A DNA stretch of 42,129 nucleotides. It comes from Spirochaetaceae bacterium. GTDB lineage: Bacteria > Spirochaetota > Spirochaetia > Treponematales > Breznakiellaceae. The position numbers and the translations under genes were made by a program. Each line of letters begins with the position of its first letter. Within the stretch, counting starts at the first letter, position 1. Of this stretch, positions 30,532 through 38,868 are shown piece by piece. The stretch spans positions 1 to 42,129 of the forward strand of contig JAISZQ010000248.1 of the NCBI GenBank assembly GCA_031269165.1, in the 5' to 3' direction. The notes beneath the pieces are model-generated. The model made no database searches. It worked only from the letters and a program-made list of their open reading frames with translations, and was not told where the DNA came from.

Positions 30532-31386
30532 CTAGTCTTCAAAGTTAACGGTTGCTTCCTCCTCGTCTTCATCATCGTCGTCGTCTTTTTCTTCGTCCAA
30601 ATCGTCGAGGTCGGCAAGACTCCCCACGCTTTCGGTGTCGAAGAGAATCACCTCATCCTCGGAGGCTTCCTCGTGGTAGAGAATACGCGAACAATACGGG
30701 CAAAAGACGATTTCCTTCCCCTCATGCACATCGTTGGCAAACTGGGCGGGCAGTATCATGTGGCAACCCGTGCAGACCCCGCCCCGGACGGAGACGATAC
30801 CCCTGCCCTTCTTGTTGCGGATGATGCGGTCAAACTTGAAGAGCAACTCCTTGTCCATGTCCTCGGTGAGGGCCTCTTCCCGTTTTTGAAGGACATCCAC
30901 CCGCTGCTTTTTTTCCGCCATCTCCGCCTCGGTCTTGGCGCGGCGCTCGTTGAGCTCAGCCTCCTGCTGTTCGATAAACGCCTCGCTCTGCTTCATCTGT
31001 TCGTCGAGCCCGGCGATTCGGCGTTCTTCCTGCTGGAGGTCTTTCCGGTACTGGGCCTCGCGTTCGGACGCCTCGTGAATTTCGCGGTCAAGCGCCTCGT
31101 ATTCACGCTGCGTACTGATGCTGTCCATCTTCTTTTCGGCCTCTTCACGCGCCGTCTCGGCTTGGGCCAGCATCTCGCGGAACTCCGCCTCGGCAACCTT
31201 CGCCGCCTCGTAATCCTGGTTCTTCTCGATAAACGACTTCTTGAGCCGCACGATCAACTCGTTCTGAGCGGTAAACATCTTGGGAACGCTCTCGATCTCT
31301 TGCTCAAGCTCGATCTTCTCCGAAAGAAGATCCTGCAAATCGCGCAATTTTTCAAACGTTGCCGCTATTAACGTAACACCTAACAT
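30532..31386 (-). CDS. Coiled-coil C4 zinc-ribbon protein
   Basis: The 284-residue protein begins with a long antiparallel coiled coil (about residues 10-185, rich in Glu, Lys and Gln). A C4 zinc ribbon follows with VCTGCHMILP and VFCPYCSRILY (two CxxC pairs), as in the zf-RING_7/DUF164 family. It ends in an unusual acidic tail of consecutive aspartates and glutamates. I chose ATG 31386, 13 bases after the rpoD stop. An upstream extension would overlap rpoD. Family members are proposed nucleic-acid or transcription-associated proteins; the function is not established. Co-location with rpoD and dnaG is conserved in treponemes as I recall. Confidence 0.85.
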   Translation of the reverse strand: MLGVTLIAATFEKLRDLQDLLSEKIELEQEIESVPKMFTAQNELIVRLKKSFIEKNQDYEAAKVAEAEFREMLAQAETAREEAEKKMDSISTQREYEALDREIHEASEREAQYRKDLQQEERRIAGLDEQMKQSEAFIEQQEAELNERRAKTEAEMAEKKQRVDVLQKREEALTEDMDKELLFKFDRIIRNKKGRGIVSVRGGVCTGCHMILPAQFANDVHEGKEIVFCPYCSRILYHEEASEDEVILFDTESVGSLADLDDLDEEKDDDDDEDEEEATVNFED

Positions 31387-31399
31387 AACACCCCATCTC

Positions 31400-33271
31400 C
31401 TATCTATCCAAATAATCTTTAATCTGATTGCTTCTACGCGGGTGGCGAAGCCGGCGCAACGCCTTCGCCTCAATCTGCCTGATACGTTCCCGCGTCACGT
31501 TAAAATAGAGCCCGACTTCCTCAAGCGTGAGCGAATAGCCGTCGTCCAGACCGAAACGCATCTTCAGCACTTCCTGCTCGCGAGGCGGCAATGTCGAGAG
31601 CACGCCGAAAAGCTGCTCCTGCAACAGCGTGAACGCCGTCCGGTTCGCCGGATTCTCCACATCCTTGTCCTCGATGAACTCGCCGAGAGAGGAATCCTCC
31701 TCCTCGCCAATCGGCGTTTCCAGTGAGATCGGCTCGCGGGCGACGTTCTTCACGATCTTGACCCGCGCCGCCGTCCAGCCGAGTTTCTCGGCGATCTCCT
31801 CGTCGGTCGGATCGCGGCCCAGCGTTTGCAACAACTGCCGGGATTCCCGCACCACCTTGTTGATCTGCTCGATCATGTGAACCGGCACCCGGATCGTCCG
31901 CGCCTGATCGGAAATCGAACGGGTGATCGCCTGCCTGATCCACCACGTCGCGTAGGTGGAAAACTTGAACCCCTTCTGGTATTCAAATTTTTCAACCGCC
32001 TTGATAAGCCCGATGTTTCCTTCCTGCACGAGGTCGAAAAAGTGAAGCCCCCGGTTGGTGTACTTCTTGGCGATAGACACGACAAGGCGCAGGTTCGCCG
32101 TGATGAGCCGGTCTTTCGCGTTCTTCATCATCACCCGCCCGCGCTTTATCTCCTTGGAGAGTTCCTTGATTCGCTGAATCGGTTCCTCAAACTCAATCTC
32201 GTACTGGCGGAGTTTTTTCTGCGTAAGCTGGATGTGCTGAATCTTTTCCTTAATCTCGTCGGCGGAAAGTCCCAGATGTTCCTCGATGCGTTCTTTCTCT
32301 TCCTTGTTCGTGAGCCCGCGTCCCAAGGCGCGCAACTCCCGCGCCGACTCGACCCGCAAACGCTTCTCGATCTTGTCCTGTTCCCGTTCATACCGTCTGA
32401 TTTTTTTCTCAACGAGAACAAATTTCTCGGAAAAATCATAGATTTCGTCCGGGTGGATATGCGTTTCTGCCAGCATCCCGAACAATTTTTGCCTGAGATT
32501 CTGCAACCCGCGATCTTCAAGAAAATCAAGCCCCCGGTTGATAAAATGCCGCTTGGAATCCATGTAAGCCTTGAGGTCGGGCCCTATCGTCCGCAACGCG
32601 TCCCGGTAACAGGAAATGAGACGGCGCCGCTCGGCAAGATACTCGGTGAGTTCCTTCTTGGTCAACGCAAGCTCACGCGGGTCTTTCTTGGAAAACGCCT
32701 TCTGCGCGATCCTAAAAAACTCGGTGATGAGGAGCCCCGATTTTTGGATGACCCCCTTGATGATGTTCTCCCCGTCTTCCATTTCCTTGGAAAGCTCGAT
32801 CTCCTGTTCGGCGGTCAAGAGATTTTCCCTGCCTATCTCGCGGAGATAGAGCTTGATCGGATCGTCCAACGGCGCGTCCTTTTCACTGTAGACAAGCCGC
32901 GCCTTTTCCTTCTGGCCGTTTTTTTTGTGGTCGGAGGGTTCTTCTACCGCGTCTTCTTCGATCAAATGAATGTCGTGCCGGGCGAGTATCGAGAAAATAG
33001 TTTCTATCTTATCGGATGCGACAATCTCTTCGGGCAACACGTCGGTAAGTTCGTCGTAGGAGAGCGTCTTCCTCCCGTCGGCAATCTCAAGCACCTTCGC
33101 CGCCGCCGCTTCCACAATAGCCGCGCTCTCATCGACAGCCTCGCCGGTCGCACTGTTTTCACCCGCCGAAATGGTCTCGCCGGTCGTGACCGTTTCCACA
33201 GGGTTTACCGGTTGCCACCCCTCGCCCGCTATGGGCACGGCGGACTTGTCTTCTATAGTATCATCACTCAT
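31400..33271 (-). CDS. rpoD: Primary sigma factor RpoD
   Basis: The 623-residue sigma-70 has region 1.1 at the start (YDELTDVLPEEIVASDKIE), region 1.2 (DPIKLYLREIGRENLLTAEQE), and a large non-conserved insert. Regions 2.1-2.4 follow (LRLVVSIAKKYTNRGLHFFD, GFKFSTYATWWIRQAITRS), then region 3 and region 4.2 (TLEEVGLYFNVTRERIRQIE). It directs RNA polymerase to -35/-10 promoters such as those seen in this window. GGAGGT stands nine bases before its ATG, inside the end of dnaG; start and stop overlap as TAATG. Confidence 0.97.
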   Translation of the reverse strand: MSDDTIEDKSAVPIAGEGWQPVNPVETVTTGETISAGENSATGEAVDESAAIVEAAAAKVLEIADGRKTLSYDELTDVLPEEIVASDKIETIFSILARHDIHLIEEDAVEEPSDHKKNGQKEKARLVYSEKDAPLDDPIKLYLREIGRENLLTAEQEIELSKEMEDGENIIKGVIQKSGLLITEFFRIAQKAFSKKDPRELALTKKELTEYLAERRRLISCYRDALRTIGPDLKAYMDSKRHFINRGLDFLEDRGLQNLRQKLFGMLAETHIHPDEIYDFSEKFVLVEKKIRRYEREQDKIEKRLRVESARELRALGRGLTNKEEKERIEEHLGLSADEIKEKIQHIQLTQKKLRQYEIEFEEPIQRIKELSKEIKRGRVMMKNAKDRLITANLRLVVSIAKKYTNRGLHFFDLVQEGNIGLIKAVEKFEYQKGFKFSTYATWWIRQAITRSISDQARTIRVPVHMIEQINKVVRESRQLLQTLGRDPTDEEIAEKLGWTAARVKIVKNVAREPISLETPIGEEEDSSLGEFIEDKDVENPANRTAFTLLQEQLFGVLSTLPPREQEVLKMRFGLDDGYSLTLEEVGLYFNVTRERIRQIEAKALRRLRHPRRSNQIKDYLDR

Positions 33272-35106
33272 TACTTTTTTACCTCCAGTTCCCGCTGTAA
33301 TTCTCGGTCGATGTACATCTTATCCTCAAGTAATTCCTCTGTTTCCCTTCCGGCCTTGTTGCCCAGCAACCGCAGTTTCTGGACAATGTGTTTTCGGCGC
33401 GCCTCAAGACGCTGTTTCCGCACGTTGTGCAAACTCTCCGCAAAGAGCCGTTCGGCATCAAAGGCAAACTCTTCCCCCCCGCATTTTTGCATGGCAAAAG
33501 CCCGTAACGGCTGGGGCCGTATATAGGGAAAAATGCCTCCGATCCCCGCACTCTCCTCCCCGCTTCGCAGCCATTCCTCGACGGCGATATAGAGTTCTTT
33601 CGCATTCGCATCGTTAATCTCTTCGATAGACAAAGCCCCCCTCAGCTTGGCAAGAAATTCAGGATGACTTTCCCTGTTGGCGACAACCGTCATAAGCAAA
33701 AAAAGCTCTTCCGTAAGGCGAACCGGCGCAACTACCCCGTTTTTTCCTTTCGGCAAAAAAACGCCCGGCGCGCCCGAAAGCCACACCCGGTAATCACGCG
33801 ACAACGCCGCGCTGTCGCACAAGAAAGCATCCGCTACCGCGAGAAGAGCGTCCGACCGTGCAAGCTCAGATTCAATTATCTTAATATAGGGGAACAAGGA
33901 CTCTATTGCCTTTTGTTTCCCGCCGGGGTCTGAGATGTCATAAAGGGTACGGCTCCTCGCGATCAAAAACGGTAAGGGAAGTATACCACATCTTATTATT
34001 TTTTTCAAGTACTCTGCCCCATTTTTTTGCAAAATTTCCGCAGGATCCTTCTTTTTTTCGTCTAATTTTGCATCCGGCTCCGCGTCCGTCCCCTCGGCTA
34101 TGATCACCCGGCACTCCAGCCCCGCCCCAGTGCAGGTCATGATCCCTTTCTCTATCGCTTTCTGCCCGGCCTCGTCCGTATCGAAAAAGAGCAATGCCCG
34201 GTCGGCATAGCGGCGGAGCAGTTTCGCCTGGTCCTCGGTAAACGCCGTTCCCAGCGGCGCGACGGTATTGGTTATCCCCGCCTCGTGCATGGCGATCACA
34301 TCCATGTACCCCTCGACGAGAAAAACCTCTTTCGTCCGCCGGATCTCAGGCAGCGCGAAATCCAGCGCGAAGAGGTTGTCCCGCTTCCTGAAAATCACCG
34401 ACTCGGACGAGTTCAAATACTTAGGCCCCTCCTCGCCCGCAAGGAGTCGCCCGCCAAACGCCACCGTTTTTCCCTCACGGTTATGAATCGGAAACATGAG
34501 TCTTCCTGAGAAAAAAGATAACGATGTATACTTTTTTCCAAACAATCCGCTCTCGGCGAGAAAGTTTTCCGAATAGCCTTTATGGGTAAGAAAATCAAAT
34601 AGCCAGCGGCGGTCAGGCGGCGCATAACCCAAGTTGAACCGCTTGATCATCGCTTCGCTCACCTCCCGTCCCGCGAGATAGGCCCGTGCCGTTTCCCCGA
34701 GGGGCTTTTCCGTCAAAATATAGTGGTAACTTTTCGCCACCCGTTCGTAGAGGTCTTTGAGCGCGTCGCCCTGTTTTCGTTCTTCCGCGACCGCCTCACC
34801 GTCCACCGCATCGTACACGATCTCGACCCCGCTCTTTCGCGCAATCAGCTCGATGGCCTCAGGATACGAAAGTTTGTCGATATTCATCACGAAGTTGACG
34901 ATGCCGCCCCCCTCTCCGCAACCGAAACAGTGATAAAACTTTTTATCGGGATCAACGGTAAACGAAGCCGTCTTCTCATGGTGAAACGGGCAGAGCCCCC
35001 AGAAACGCCCGCCCCGGTTCTCAAGCCGCACATAGTCCCCCACTATGGCCAGAGCGTCCATACGCTCGTTGACTTCCCGGATGGTCGATTCAGAGATACG
35101 AGGCAT
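33271..35106 (-). CDS. dnaG: DNA primase DnaG
   Basis: The 611-residue primase begins MPRISESTIREVNERMDALA, matching the family start, so ATG 35106 is preferred over an upstream in-frame extension. The zinc domain has Cys39-x2-His42 and Cys60-x2-Cys63 (CPFHHEKT, CFGCG). The Toprim domain has VFLVEGYMDVIAMHEAG and FFDTDEAGQKA. The C-terminal helicase-binding region is less conserved. It makes RNA primers for replication. GGAGGT lies only one base from the ATG, and the -10 box is six bases from it, so the message is probably leaderless. It is coupled to rpoD by a TAATG overlap, a shortened macromolecular-synthesis operon without rpsU. Confidence 0.96.
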   Translation of the reverse strand: MPRISESTIREVNERMDALAIVGDYVRLENRGGRFWGLCPFHHEKTASFTVDPDKKFYHCFGCGEGGGIVNFVMNIDKLSYPEAIELIARKSGVEIVYDAVDGEAVAEERKQGDALKDLYERVAKSYHYILTEKPLGETARAYLAGREVSEAMIKRFNLGYAPPDRRWLFDFLTHKGYSENFLAESGLFGKKYTSLSFFSGRLMFPIHNREGKTVAFGGRLLAGEEGPKYLNSSESVIFRKRDNLFALDFALPEIRRTKEVFLVEGYMDVIAMHEAGITNTVAPLGTAFTEDQAKLLRRYADRALLFFDTDEAGQKAIEKGIMTCTGAGLECRVIIAEGTDAEPDAKLDEKKKDPAEILQKNGAEYLKKIIRCGILPLPFLIARSRTLYDISDPGGKQKAIESLFPYIKIIESELARSDALLAVADAFLCDSAALSRDYRVWLSGAPGVFLPKGKNGVVAPVRLTEELFLLMTVVANRESHPEFLAKLRGALSIEEINDANAKELYIAVEEWLRSGEESAGIGGIFPYIRPQPLRAFAMQKCGGEEFAFDAERLFAESLHNVRKQRLEARRKHIVQKLRLLGNKAGRETEELLEDKMYIDRELQRELEVKK

Positions 35107-35112
35107 ACCTCC

Positions 35113-35121
35113 ATTATACCA
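35113..35121 (-). promoter_or_regulatory. Extended -10 promoter of dnaG-rpoD, six bases from the ATG
   Basis: TGGTATAAT (35121-35113, minus strand) is followed by GGAGGT and the dnaG ATG. No -35 hexamer is convincing. The arrangement is the same as at 1941-1949. Confidence 0.6.
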
Positions 35122-35309
35122 GAAAACCCGCTTGCCGTGGAGAGGTCGCGTTCCGTCCCCGATTTGCAGGGCAATATCATTTACTTTCAACCGCCATAGA
35201 ACGGCTGTTTGTGTGGTGTACACTTTCGTTGAGGGTCTCAGGTTACATCAAAATTATGTCGGCGTATGACGTTGAGAGGGCGAATTTTCTCTGTGGACTT
35301 TTGCCTATG

Positions 35310-35480
35310 CCGCTCTTTTTGTCTATTGTTTATCAATTACATTATCATGTATACTTTTGTATTCATGGCAGTGTATTTTATCGCACGTATATCGTTTTAG
35401 GTTGCCGACAGCCAACATCATGCGATATACATTAGTATACATATCAATGTATATTATAGTGTGCATCGATTATACTAAAG
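35310..35480. other. AT-rich intergenic island
   Basis: This stretch has words such as ATTATCATGTATAC, CATCATGCGATATACATT and CAATGTATATTATA, similar to the islands at 20400-20600 and 22580-22650. It lies beside an IS66-type remnant, so it may be part of decayed inserted DNA. Elsewhere in the gap 35107-35744 I see only the dnaG promoter, the word GGGCAATATCATTTAC (35169-35184) and the remnant. Confidence 0.4.
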
Positions 35481-35515
35481 ACGGAGAGAAGAAATTCCGG
35501 CAGAAACGCTTTTAG

Positions 35516-35662
35516 GGAAGGCGGTGGGCTTTTAACCAGTGGGATAAACTTACCGCCTATCTTTTGACCGCGCTTGAACTAACTCCCGACAACAACATCA
35601 GTGAAAACGCACTACACCCGTTTGTTGTAGGGAGAAAGAACCGACTGTTTTATAAAAGCCGA
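35516..35662 (+). pseudogene. IS66-family transposase C-terminal remnant
   Basis: An in-frame run of about 49 codons reads RWAFNQWDKLTAYL, then LELTPDNNISENALHPF and VVGRKNRLFY. This is the C-terminal DDE-domain signature of IS66 TnpC proteins (LNQW..L..YL....DNN.AENA.RPF..GRKN.LF). A TAG codon stands just before it, and the sequence diverges after KSR, so the gene is a broken relic. No ends or partner genes (tnpA, tnpB) are visible. Confidence 0.8.
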
Positions 35663-35744
35663 CCGATTTATCAGGAAAGCCGCCTCTCTTCGCCTTCGCA
35701 AGCCTCCCCCCGCTTTGTCTCCTGAGACCCAATACGAACAAGTT

Positions 35745-36962
35745 TCAGTGCTTCTCTGCCTCCTTAACGGACGCTTCCAGTATCGCGTATGCCGCATCGC
35801 AGTCGGCCTTTGTTACCGTGAGGGGCGGCACCATGCGGATGAGCCGGTCGCCGATTGCCGTAACAAGCAACTTCCGGTCGAGAGCGGCGTGTTTCACGGC
35901 AAGGCTGATCGGAGAATCAAACTCCGCCCCGACGAGGAGACCCTTGCCCCGCACCGTCTTCACATGGGGGAGGCTTTTTAGTTTTTCCATGAAATACGCG
36001 CCGGTTTCCGCCGCTTTCCCGGCAAGGTCGTTGTCGAGCAACTCGTTTATCTGGGCGAGAGCCGCCGCGCAACAGACCGAGTTGCCGCCGTAGGTGGAGC
36101 CGTGCGAGCCCTTGTTGAACGCCTTGCCGATCTTTTCGCTCGTGCAAATCGCCGAAATCGGAAAGCCGCCGCCCATCGCCTTTGCCATCGAGAGAATGTC
36201 TGGGCGCACACCGTAATGCTCGTAGGCCATCACCTTGCCCGTCCGGCACCAGCCCGTCTGAATCTCGTCCAGAAGAAGCAATAGCCCGTTGTCGTCGCAG
36301 AGCGTGCGGATGCCGGTCAGAAACTCATGCGTCGCCGGGTGAACGCCTCCCTCGCCCTGAATCGGTTCCAGCATAATGGCGATCGTGTCAGGCGTCACCT
36401 TCGCTCTAAAGTCGTCGAGATTGTTAAACTCGGCGTAACTAAAGCCCGGCAGCATCGGCCCAAACCCGATCTGGCAGACGGTATGCGGCTGACCGGTCGC
36501 CGCAAGAGCCCCCATCGTCCTGCCGTGAAAACTGTCCTTCGCGCTGATGATGTGGTAGCGGTTCGGGCCAAAGTTCTCAATGCCGTACTTGCGGGCCATC
36601 TTTATCATCGCTTCGTTGGCCTCCGTGCCGGAATTCTGGTAAAAAATTTTCTCAAACCCCAGCGTCGTGCAGATTTTTTCCGCGAGCAACGCCTGTGGGA
36701 CGAGGTACGGATAGTTAAACGTGTGAATCACGTCGTCCATCTGCTCCTTCGCCGCGGCAATCACCGCGGGGTTGCGGCTTCCGGCACTGTTCACCGCGAT
36801 CCCCCCGTAAAAATCGAGGTACGCGCTCCCTTTTTCGTCGTAAAGGTAGTTGCCCTCCGCCCGCTCGCACACAAAATCGTAGCGCTCATAGGTCTCGATC
36901 AGGTACTTGTTCGTCAAATTCTTGATCTCGGCCACCGTCTTTCCAATGTCCTTCAATTTCAT
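35745..36962 (-). CDS. Class III aminotransferase, acetylornithine/putrescine type
   Basis: The 405-residue PLP enzyme has YNSGTEANEA-type phosphate binding (YQNSGTEANEAMI, about 108-120), EPIQGEGG, LLDEIQTGWCRTGK, and SMAKAMGGG with PLP lysine Lys261. The C-terminal GHGSTYGGN loop reads GSHGSTYGGN. It closely resembles ArgD-type acetylornithine aminotransferases. No arginine gene is near. The context of a GabT-like enzyme, an iron alcohol dehydrogenase and an amine permease suggests ornithine, putrescine or a related omega-amine as substrate. GGAG stands seven bases before ATG 36962. It is the last gene of the four-gene set. Confidence 0.88.
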   Translation of the reverse strand: MKLKDIGKTVAEIKNLTNKYLIETYERYDFVCERAEGNYLYDEKGSAYLDFYGGIAVNSAGSRNPAVIAAAKEQMDDVIHTFNYPYLVPQALLAEKICTTLGFEKIFYQNSGTEANEAMIKMARKYGIENFGPNRYHIISAKDSFHGRTMGALAATGQPHTVCQIGFGPMLPGFSYAEFNNLDDFRAKVTPDTIAIMLEPIQGEGGVHPATHEFLTGIRTLCDDNGLLLLLDEIQTGWCRTGKVMAYEHYGVRPDILSMAKAMGGGFPISAICTSEKIGKAFNKGSHGSTYGGNSVCCAAALAQINELLDNDLAGKAAETGAYFMEKLKSLPHVKTVRGKGLLVGAEFDSPISLAVKHAALDRKLLVTAIGDRLIRMVPPLTVTKADCDAAYAILEASVKEAEKH

Positions 36963-36996
36963 CCTATATCTCCTAAATTAAAATACCTCTCTTTAT

Positions 36997-37203
36997 GTGG
37001 GGGGAAGTCTCCCCCCTCGTTCCGGCAACGGGCAAAATGCCCGCCGCCTCCACTACCCCCCTCAGCGGGACAAAACCATACGGTGTATGGTTTTGTGGGT
37101 GCGTCCCAAGCGTCCACGGATGGACGCAAAATAGAGCGCACCCCGCCCGGAAGTCCGAAACAGGATGTTGAGGACTGTAGGGTCCTGCCCCCGCAACGCC
37201 CCC
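36997..37203 (+). repeat. Mosaic nested-palindrome repeat, copy A
   Basis: It reads GTGGGGGGAA, GTCTCCCCCC, a CGGGCAAAATGCCCG palindrome, CTCCACTACCCCCCTCAGCG and the AAACCATACGGTGTATGGTTT palindrome. A long shared tail through GTCCACGGATGGACGC and AGTCCGAAACAGGATGTTG ends CCCCCGCAACGCCCCC. It fills the gap between the two aminotransferase genes. Copy B (40094-40338) is its inverted near-duplicate. Confidence 0.88.
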
Positions 37204-37226
37204 GGCTTGGATCCCGTGCTTAACCC

Positions 37227-38585
37227 TTATCCCGTTTTTTTAACCGCATACTGGATGCTGGTTTTCAGTATTTCAAGCCCCCGTTCAAGCTGGGCGTCCG
37301 TCACCACGAGGGGGCACAAAAACCGGATGACGTTTCCGTAGGTACCGGCGCTCTCGATGATAAGGCCATTCCGCGCGGCCTCGGCAACGGTCTCGGTTAC
37401 CAGTTCTGGCCACGGGGTCTTCCGCTCGTCCTTCACAAACTCAATCCCCAGCATCGCGCCGATGCCCCGCACATCGCCGATGGCCGTGATGTCCTTTTGC
37501 CACGCGGTGAAAGCGGCGCGGGCTTTGCCGGCTATGGCGCGCGCCCGTTCCGGCAACTTGTCCCGTTCCATGATCTCGATGACCTTCAACGCCGACGCGC
37601 AGGACAACGCGTTCCCGCCGAACGTGCCGCCGATGGTGCCGGGGGCCACCTTGGCGTAGATTGACGCGCCCGCAGTAATGGCACCCAAGGGAAGGCCTCC
37701 GGCGATCGACTTTGCCATGGCGATAATGTCGGGCGGGCAGCCCCACTCTTCCCAGTAGTTGGACACGAACAAGCGTCCCGAACGGCCAAAACCGGTCTGC
37801 ACTTCGTCGGCAATGATTAAGATGCCGTGCTTGTCACAGATTGCCCGCACCGCCTTTATCCACGCTTCGGGCACGGGAATAAAGCCGCCTTCGCCCTGAA
37901 CCGGCTCGATGACTATCGCCGCGACGTCCTCAGGCGGGGACGCTTCTTCAAAAACCGCGTTGAACCTGCCGAGGTAGTACTCGACCGCCTCGTCCTCCGT
38001 CAACCCTTTGGGCGCGCGGTAGAGATAGGGGAATTCGGCGCGATAAATGCCGTCGGGCAGGGGCCCCATGCCGTGGTAATAGGCCTTCTTGCTCGTCATC
38101 GTGGCGGTGAGCAAGGTCCGCCCGTGAAAAGCGCCCGAAAACACGATAATGTTCGGACGGCCCGACGAACTGCGGGCAATTTTTACCGCATTTTCCAACG
38201 TTTCCGCCCCGGAATTGGTAAACATCGTCCGCCGTTCCTGTTCTTTCACCGGAACAATCGCGTTGAGCTTTCCGGCAAGGGCAACCGCGCCTTCGTGCGT
38301 GATGATGTTGACCATCGCGTGGAAGTACCTGTCGGCCTGTTCCCGTACCGCCTTGACCACATCGGGGTGAGAATACCCGATGTTCAACACGCCGACACCG
38401 CCTACCCAGTCGAGGAATAGATTGCCGTCCACATCCTCCACCATCGCGCCTTCTCCCCGGCTGATCACCACCGGATAGGCGCACCGGATTGCGGACGGCA
38501 TGACCGCCGCCCGTTGCTCGATGACCGCTTTTGCCTTCGGCCCCGGCAACGTTGTTTTTACGCGGGGCAATTCATCTTTTAACAT
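37227..38585 (-). CDS. gabT: Class III aminotransferase, 4-aminobutyrate (GABA) type
   Basis: The 452-residue PLP enzyme starts at ATG 38585, with GAGGA seven bases upstream; a longer extension has no homology. It has FTNSGAETLENAVKIAR, EPVQGEGGFIPVPE, IADEVQTGFGRSGR, and IAMAKSIAGG with PLP lysine Lys292. The pattern is that of GabT or 5-aminovalerate aminotransferases. It should convert GABA (or a homologue) plus 2-oxoglutarate to a semialdehyde and glutamate. The adjacent iron alcohol dehydrogenase could then reduce the semialdehyde. Substrate specificity is not certain from sequence. Confidence 0.87.
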   Translation of the reverse strand: MLKDELPRVKTTLPGPKAKAVIEQRAAVMPSAIRCAYPVVISRGEGAMVEDVDGNLFLDWVGGVGVLNIGYSHPDVVKAVREQADRYFHAMVNIITHEGAVALAGKLNAIVPVKEQERRTMFTNSGAETLENAVKIARSSSGRPNIIVFSGAFHGRTLLTATMTSKKAYYHGMGPLPDGIYRAEFPYLYRAPKGLTEDEAVEYYLGRFNAVFEEASPPEDVAAIVIEPVQGEGGFIPVPEAWIKAVRAICDKHGILIIADEVQTGFGRSGRLFVSNYWEEWGCPPDIIAMAKSIAGGLPLGAITAGASIYAKVAPGTIGGTFGGNALSCASALKVIEIMERDKLPERARAIAGKARAAFTAWQKDITAIGDVRGIGAMLGIEFVKDERKTPWPELVTETVAEAARNGLIIESAGTYGNVIRFLCPLVVTDAQLERGLEILKTSIQYAVKKTG

Positions 38586-38653
38586 ACCGTTTTCCTCATC
38601 ACAACGAACCAACACGAATAATAACCACAAACCTCACGAACGAAAAAACGCCC

Positions 38654-38744
38654 GTCATTGCGAGCCGTTCCTGAGAGCGAGCGAAGCAATCCGGTAAGAG
38701 GCCACCCTCGTCTGGATTGCTTCACCCTACGGGTTCGCAATGAC
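38654..38744. repeat. Nested GTCATTGCGAG element, copy 2
   Basis: The outer arms are GTCATTGCGAG and TTCGCAATGAC; the inner arms are GAAGCAATCC and GGATTGCTTC. It carries a short insert (CCGTTCCTGAGA) after the left arm. It is one of two tandem copies between gabT and the alcohol dehydrogenase gene. Confidence 0.88.
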
Positions 38745-38776
38745 ACATCTTACCTTATTGCGGGCGAGCTCCCCTC

Positions 38777-38855
38777 GTCATTGCGAGCGTAGCGAAGCAA
38801 TCCAGTAAGAGATCCCCCTCGCCTGGATTGCTTCACCCTGCGGGTTCGCAATGAC
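38777..38855. repeat. Nested GTCATTGCGAG element, copy 3
   Basis: It has the same structure as the element 32 bases upstream, without that insert. The right halves of the two are nearly identical (TGGATTGCTTCACCCTRCGG), suggesting recent tandem duplication or insertion beside an existing copy. It ends 14 bases before the stop codon of the next gene. Confidence 0.88.
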
Positions 38856-38868
38856 ACCTCTTACCTTA

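Noticed and set aside
31826..33526. 566-codon open frame on the plus strand opposite rpoD
   Set aside because: It is a GC-driven shadow of rpoD, with no recognisable domain; rpoD itself is certain.
35107..35223. N-terminal extension of DnaG
   Set aside because: The -10 box lies inside it, and primases start at the MPRISESTI-like motif.
35211..35435. 74-codon frame upstream of the AT-rich island
   Set aside because: No ribosome site, odd composition with many Cys, Tyr and His, and no family features; it lies across the AT-rich island.
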